Of a stretch of 64,000 nt of DNA, positions 58,861 to 64,000 are shown piece after piece (positions within the stretch are counted from its first letter, which is position 1; each line of letters starts with the position of its first letter). The position numbers and the translations under genes are program-made. This DNA comes from Prunus persica (Eukaryota > Streptophyta > Magnoliopsida > Rosales > Rosaceae). Where the stretch lies: NCBI RefSeq assembly GCF_000346465.2, contig NC_034009.1, positions 14,515,332-14,579,331 of the forward strand, given 5' to 3'. A model generated the notes under the pieces. That model had not been told where the DNA came from and ran no database searches. It saw only the letters and a program-made list of their open reading frames with translations.

Positions 58861-59438
58861 ACAAGTTGACTCCTTCGAAGAAACCGACACTGATAATTCC
58901 TTATTATGAGTTCAATTTTTAGTTTCATTCATTTCACAGATGGAATGGAACTTTCGTCAAGAGCCTCTCCTTATGAAAATGAGATTAAAAGATACCCAAA
59001 AAAAAACCAGACAAATGAGAGATGCATGCTGATTATTTCCCACTATAAAAACACAAATGTCGTTCCCGACCAATTTCTTCAGCGATCGCGTCACTATATA
59101 TGCCCCTCCTTCTTCCACCACCTAATTCTGGTGGACACTTCCATCTATCCCAGCCTATTCCACCTCATGATCCATATATTGGATATAGTTACTGCATTCA
59201 ACAATTTGATTGCTGCAAATGGTACACTAGTTTAGTGGTTTGCTAAAAATATTTGAAGGCTAATATTAAACTTCATCATCAAGAGATATTTGTTATATAA
59301 GTGACACTAAAGGAAGAAAGAATCGAGTGTAAGACCTAAGATACAAGGATAAATAGTTGTTAAAAAATTGAACTACAAATCTCTTGTAGAGATGAGTGAA
59401 TTTTGAGGAATAGAGAACAAGAGAACTCAAATTTAACA
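58861..59438. other. Flank of CACTA-3
   Basis: Positions 59250-59430 are a third copy of the AAAGGCTAATATTAAACT / AGATATTTGTTATA block. The frame at 58906-59235 shows no recognisable protein. Confidence 0.55.
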
Positions 59439-60780
59439 CACTACTACAAAAAAGCAAAAAGACGACGGTAAATCACCATCGTGTATTTGGTTTTTCAATG
59501 GTCGTGGAATCCACCGTCATCTTTTCCCTCATAAACCACGACGCTAAATAACCGTCGTTGTTAAACAATACAACGTCATCAAAAAATACAAAACGACGTC
59601 TTTGTACTGCAAAAAGATCTAAAAAAAGCAATCGAGGATGATAATAGACGACCAATTCTCTAAAAACACCGTCGTTAAAAAGGGAAAATATGACACATAT
59701 TAAGAGAACAAAGCCGCAAGATAGACATACAACGACGACAATAAAAATACGCCGACGTTAAATATAATTTTCACGACAATAAAAAATATGACGTCTTTAA
59801 ATACATTAGAAGACGACGTTATTGATACCTACTACGTCGCACATATAAACACAACCGTCGTACAATTAATTTTCCACTTCGATTTTTCGATAAAAGATGA
59901 CGTGGAAATAGTTGTCAGTGTCATTATTTACGACGTATGTGTTTCTATAGTAGACGTTGAAAAACTAAACAACGTCAGTTACAAATATATGAGAGTCGTA
60001 TTAAAAAATTTATACGTCCTATTTTCAGAAACAAACAACGACCATAAATATTAGACGTTGTTAAATACAACAACGTCGAAAAACAATAAAAACAGACGTG
60101 TTTAGTCTGCTAAAGTTCTACAACGTCTCTTATTTACAAAAAACCGTCGTGAAATAAATTTTCCACTTCGATTTTTCTAAAAAAGATGACGTGGAAATAG
60201 TTGTCAGTGTCATTATTTACGACGTATACATTTATATAGTCGACGTTGTATTTATATGTATTCATTACTCACGACGCACTTAATAATATAGACGACGTTG
60301 AACGTCTAAACAACGTCGGTTACAAATAAATGAGAGCCGTATTACAGAACATATAGACGGCGTAGATTATGATGGGAGCCGTATTACAAATAACGTCGTT
60401 TAATTGTTATTAGACGGCGGTTATAATGAATTTCCGTCGGAATTAATTTCGTTCCTCTTCGTTTATAAAAGAACTTGCGACGTGGAAAATGTATGATGAC
60501 GTCGTATTTTTTAACGTTCAGATTACATATCTCGTTTTTTAGACGTCGGTATTATGGGATTGGATTCGTGTTATTTTGAATTACATGGCGGTTCTTTATC
60601 CTTCACCGACGTGATATCCTGAATAATTGCTTCACAATAGCGTCGTGGTTCTTCATTGTTACGTTGCTTTAAGACGTCGGTAAATATGCTGAATAACTGA
60701 TTCACAATAACGTCGTGTTTTATTTGAACGTAGAAAGTGAAGAAATCACATTACAATATATTACAAAATTAATGTCATAC
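59439..60780. repeat. Left subterminal arm of CACTA-3
   Basis: Dense CGACG/CGTCG motifs in both orientations. It includes a local duplication in which TTTTCCACTTCGATTTTTC and GATGACGTGGAAATAG occur near 59870-59930 and again near 60160-60215. The frame at 59788-60054 is spurious. Confidence 0.85.
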
Positions 60781-60799
60781 ACTGCCAATTACATAAGCA

Positions 60800-63700
60800 T
60801 CATTCAATCCATATATCTTCACACCCATCTCGAATATTTTGACCGCCTAACTCACCTACCAGTTCATCAAATGTGTCAACATTTGGCATCCCTCTAGTAA
60901 ATGGCTCACACTCAATTATCACATCACCTAATACTTCATCACCAATAACATCATTATATTCTCTACTAGGCATTGATAACACTACCGACCAACCACGATG
61001 CATCGGGTCGTCAACAAAAAATATTTGTTTGACTTGAGAAGCCAAAACAAATTGGTCATTCCTATGTCCAATTTTACTCAAATCTACAAGGGTAAATCCA
61101 AGTTCGTCGACTACAAGACCAGAACTATCTATCCAATCACACCTAAAGACTGGGATTGTAAACTTTTGGTAGTCAAGGTCCCAAATTTCTTGAATGACAC
61201 CATAGAAACCCATATTTGAGAGAATTGGGTTTTTATCCTTGGCACTAGCAACTTGCATGGTATGTGCAAGTAAATAAACTCCACTATTTTGAGTTGTCCG
61301 CACATCATCTTGTGCCTTGATATTGAATTTAATACCTTTAATAAGATAGCTCCTATATAATGGCACTGACATGTTTGGACCAGCTGCTAGCCACCTTAAA
61401 TTTTCTGATACGCCATGATTGTCTTCCTCAACTTCACTTTGAACCTGCAAATTAATCATATCTTAATTCATCCTAACATATAAATAAGAAGAAAATTAAA
61501 AGAGAAATACGTTATTCAACAACATATACCTTGAAGCGTAGCCATTGAATGAAAGTGCTATTGTGCTTATCCTGCAGCCACTTTGTTCTCTTTCTAAATT
61601 TTGGATAAGCAGTCTTGATGTGGATCATATGTTGCCTACATGACACGAAAAATTCAAGCATTACGGTCCCAAATATATAAGATAAACATAAGAAATAATT
61701 TTAAATGGAAACTTAAAGAATAAAACTCATACGTACTCGATATAAGGTAGGACTTCCTCCGTATTCTCCAAGACATATAGATGTGCTTGATTCAACAGGT
61801 CCTGATCAACTACGCTCACTGTGCAACCTGATAATGGCTTTGAAACTCCCATCTTTTGGCTTGAAGGCACTCCAACTGTACTAACATCAGATAAATGCTG
61901 AGTACAAAACTCTACCGCTTCTTCAGCTATATACCGCTCAGCAATGCAACCTTCGGGACGAGTACGATTCTGAACATACCCCTTCAGCACTTTCATATAT
62001 CTTTCAAACGGATACATCCACCTAAAATATACTGGCCCACATAGACGAACTTCTCTGACAAGATGTACTACTAGATGAACCATGATATCAAAGAATGAAG
62101 GGGGAAAGTACTTCTCAAGCAAACACAGAGTAACTACTACATCTTCTTCCAACTTATCTAGCTTGGAAACATCAACAGTCTTTGCACATATAGCATTGAA
62201 GAAGAAGCACAAACGAGTTATTGCATACCTTGCAGGCTTCTCCAAAACAGAACGAATTGCCACAGGGAGCAATTGTTGCATTAAGGTATGACAATCATGT
62301 GATTTAAGGCCAAGAAGTCTTGAATCTTGTACAGATACAAGATTTTTAATATTTGAAGAATAACCTTCAGGGACCTTCATACCATAGAAAGAATTGCAAA
62401 CCTCTCTCTTCTCTGCTCTTGACAAATTCCAAGGCCCAGGAGGCAAACGAGTACGTCTTTCTCCATACTCGGGTTGCAAATCAGTTTTGACCCCCATGTT
62501 CAATAAATCTAATCGAGCAGCAATCCCATATTTATTTTTTCCAGGGATCTCCAGCAATGTACCAATGATACTATCGCAAACATTCTTCTCAATGTGCATA
62601 ACATCTAGGGCATGCCTCACAGGAAGGTATTTCCAATACTCGAGATCAAAGAATATTGATTTCTTCTTCCAACAAACTCTGTCACCATTTTCAACCATAT
62701 GCAGCACTTCTTCTCCGGTTAATGGCTCTGGAGGTATGCCATATTCAGGTTTCCCATTAAAAGCTGCACGTTGCCTCCTATATGGATGATTGATTGGTAA
62801 CCATTTTCTATGCCCAATGTAACAAATTTTGTGGCCATTTTTCAACCTGTGACTAGGTGTATCATCGCCGCATATTGGACAAGCTTTATATCCTTTAACA
62901 ACACAACCAGATAAGTTTCCATAGGCGGGGAAATCATTAATTGTCCACATTAATGCAGCTCTGAGTGTAAAGTATTCTCCATTATGTGCATCATACACTC
63001 CTCTAATCCCAACCCACAAGGATTTTAAATCATCAATCAAAGGCTCCAAGTAGACGTCTATATCATTTCCGGGTTGTTTAGGACCGGAAATCAATAAGGT
63101 TAACATCATGAACTTTCGTTTCATGCACAGCCATGGAGGGAGATTATATGTAACTAAGATAACCGGCCAACAACTATATCTGCTACTTAGAGAACTGTGG
63201 GGATTGAATCCATCAGATGAAAGAGCCAATCTCAAGTTTCTCGGCTCATTACCAAACTCAGGCCATTTATCATCAAGAAGTTTCCAAGACGGGGAATCCG
63301 CCGGATGAGACATCTGACCGTCAATTGATTTTCTAGCAACATGCCACCAAGTCAAACTCTTAGCTGTCTCATGTGATTGAAACATCCTTTTAAACCTTGG
63401 AATTCGGGGAAAATACCACACCACCTTCGCTGGCACACCCTCTTTCAAGATTGCATCTTTGCCTTCCTTCCACCTTGAGATACCACAAGTAGGACAATTA
63501 GTTGAATCCTCATACTCCTTCCTATACAAGATGCAATCATTGGGGCATGCGTGCATTTTCTCATAACTCAGCCCCAATGCACACAAAGTCTTTTTAGCCT
63601 CATACATGGAGGTTGGTATTGTATTTCCTTCTGGAAGCAAATCGCCTTGAAGTATCAATAATTCTGTAAAACAGACATCACTCATCCCATGTTTTGCCTT

Positions 63701-64000
63701 CAAATTATACAACTTCACTAATGCCGATAACTTCGTGTACTTTCTACAACCAGGGTACACTGGTTGATCTCCATCCCCAATCACATTGGCAAACTCATAC
63801 GGATCCGAACCAAAATCACCAAAATCATTATCATCCATATCAATTTCTTCAGACACAAAACTGTACCTACTATGGCCATCATCTTCTTCAACATTTCTGC
63901 TAGCATTAGTAGTTGCTTCCCAAGGTTCTCCGTGAAATGTCCAATTCTTATAGCTTTGGTCAATTCCATTAAAGTATAAGTGATCCCTTATAATCCACCC
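60800..64000 (-). CDS. CACTA transposase (TNP2 / DUF4218 / DUF4216), 5' end beyond the window
   Basis: Exons 64000-61737, 61635-61530 and 61444-60800 join in frame (1005 codons including the stop) with GT-AG borders; the first donor must be GTACGT at 61736 to keep phase. Frame order: the end of the transposase-associated domain, a CPNDC..CPTCG zinc-type motif (about 63475-63545), the Transposase_21/TNP2 core with SDGFNPHSS (63200-63220), MLTLLISGPKQPGND and CPICGDDT, then the DUF4218-like region (62250-61880, GPVYFRWMYPFERYMK) and the DUF4216-like region (61215-60990, IQEIWDLDYQKF). No stop or frameshift is visible, in contrast to CACTA-2. This is the element's DNA-cutting transposase and may be active; the missing N-terminus cannot be checked. 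Confidence 0.88.

Larger units (their letters stand above)
59439..64000 (-). mobile_element. CACTA-3: left part of a third copy of the CACTA family
   Basis: It starts CACTACTACAAAAAAGC at 59439, preceded by ACA. A motif-rich arm runs to about 60720 and is followed by the minus-strand transposase gene, which runs off the window. Its structure matches the left part of CACTA-2 without the LTR insertions. It is the best preserved left half in the window. Confidence 0.92.

Noticed and set aside
59788..60054. 88-aa frame in the CACTA-3 left arm
   Set aside because: It lies in the motif array, and a similar DNA block repeats near 60160-60215 without preserving the frame.

Overview
The window looks like an intergenic, transposon-dominated piece of a flowering-plant nuclear genome. 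The evidence is plant-type CACTA (En/Spm) transposons with Ulp1-like genes, GT-AG introns, plant (CCCTAAA)n repeats, Helitrons, solo LTRs with initiator-Met primer sites, and exon fragments of plant-like TOP3B and RPN6 genes. A woody rosid such as a Rosaceae member is my impression only. No rRNA, tRNA, CRISPR or prokaryotic features were seen. All calls come from reading the sequence; no database was searched.

Layout. (1) 1-7151: the right-hand part of a CACTA element (CACTA-1). It carries an apparently intact six-coding-exon minus-strand gene (Transposase_24-like region plus Ulp1/C48-like protease), a captured, broken fragment of the proteasome subunit gene RPN6, a 564-nt assembly gap, and the right terminal repeat ending at 7151. 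(2) 7152-11587: tandem repeats, then two nested Mutator-like TIR elements with 9-bp target duplications. (3) 11588-34607: a second copy of the same CACTA family (CACTA-2), badly broken. Its TNP2-type transposase gene has an internal deletion of about 1.2 kb and is split by three solo LTRs, two of them nested. Its Ulp1-type gene is a pseudogene. A different 4-kb CACTA (CACTA-B) is inserted in its right arm. Its right end is missing, fused through an 8-bp microhomology to a truncated LTR. (4) 34600-37561: an LTR element with only a 235-bp interior and a truncated 3' LTR. (5) 37562-59438: gene-poor host-like DNA. It has a TOP3B pseudogene invaded by a 1.5-kb non-autonomous LTR element, a small repeated family encoding about 80-aa proteins with a C-terminal CaaX box (best copy 52101-52343), segmental duplications, a LINE-like insertion, a small hAT-like element, a small CACTA and two Helitrons. 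(6) 59439-64000: the left part of a third copy of the CACTA family (CACTA-3), with most of an apparently intact TNP2/DUF4218/DUF4216 transposase gene running off the right edge.

Taken together, CACTA-3 shows the left half and CACTA-1 the right half of what a complete element should look like: left TIR, motif-rich arm, transposase gene, Ulp1-type gene, motif-rich arm, right TIR, with both genes on the minus strand. CACTA-2 shows the same order in decayed form. The most unusual signals are: hairpin arrays in the 2.3-2.7-kb LTR family whose loop is constant while the two arms change together; the CACTA family's CGACG-type motif filling introns as well as element ends; the RPN6 capture; and the small CaaX repeat-protein family.
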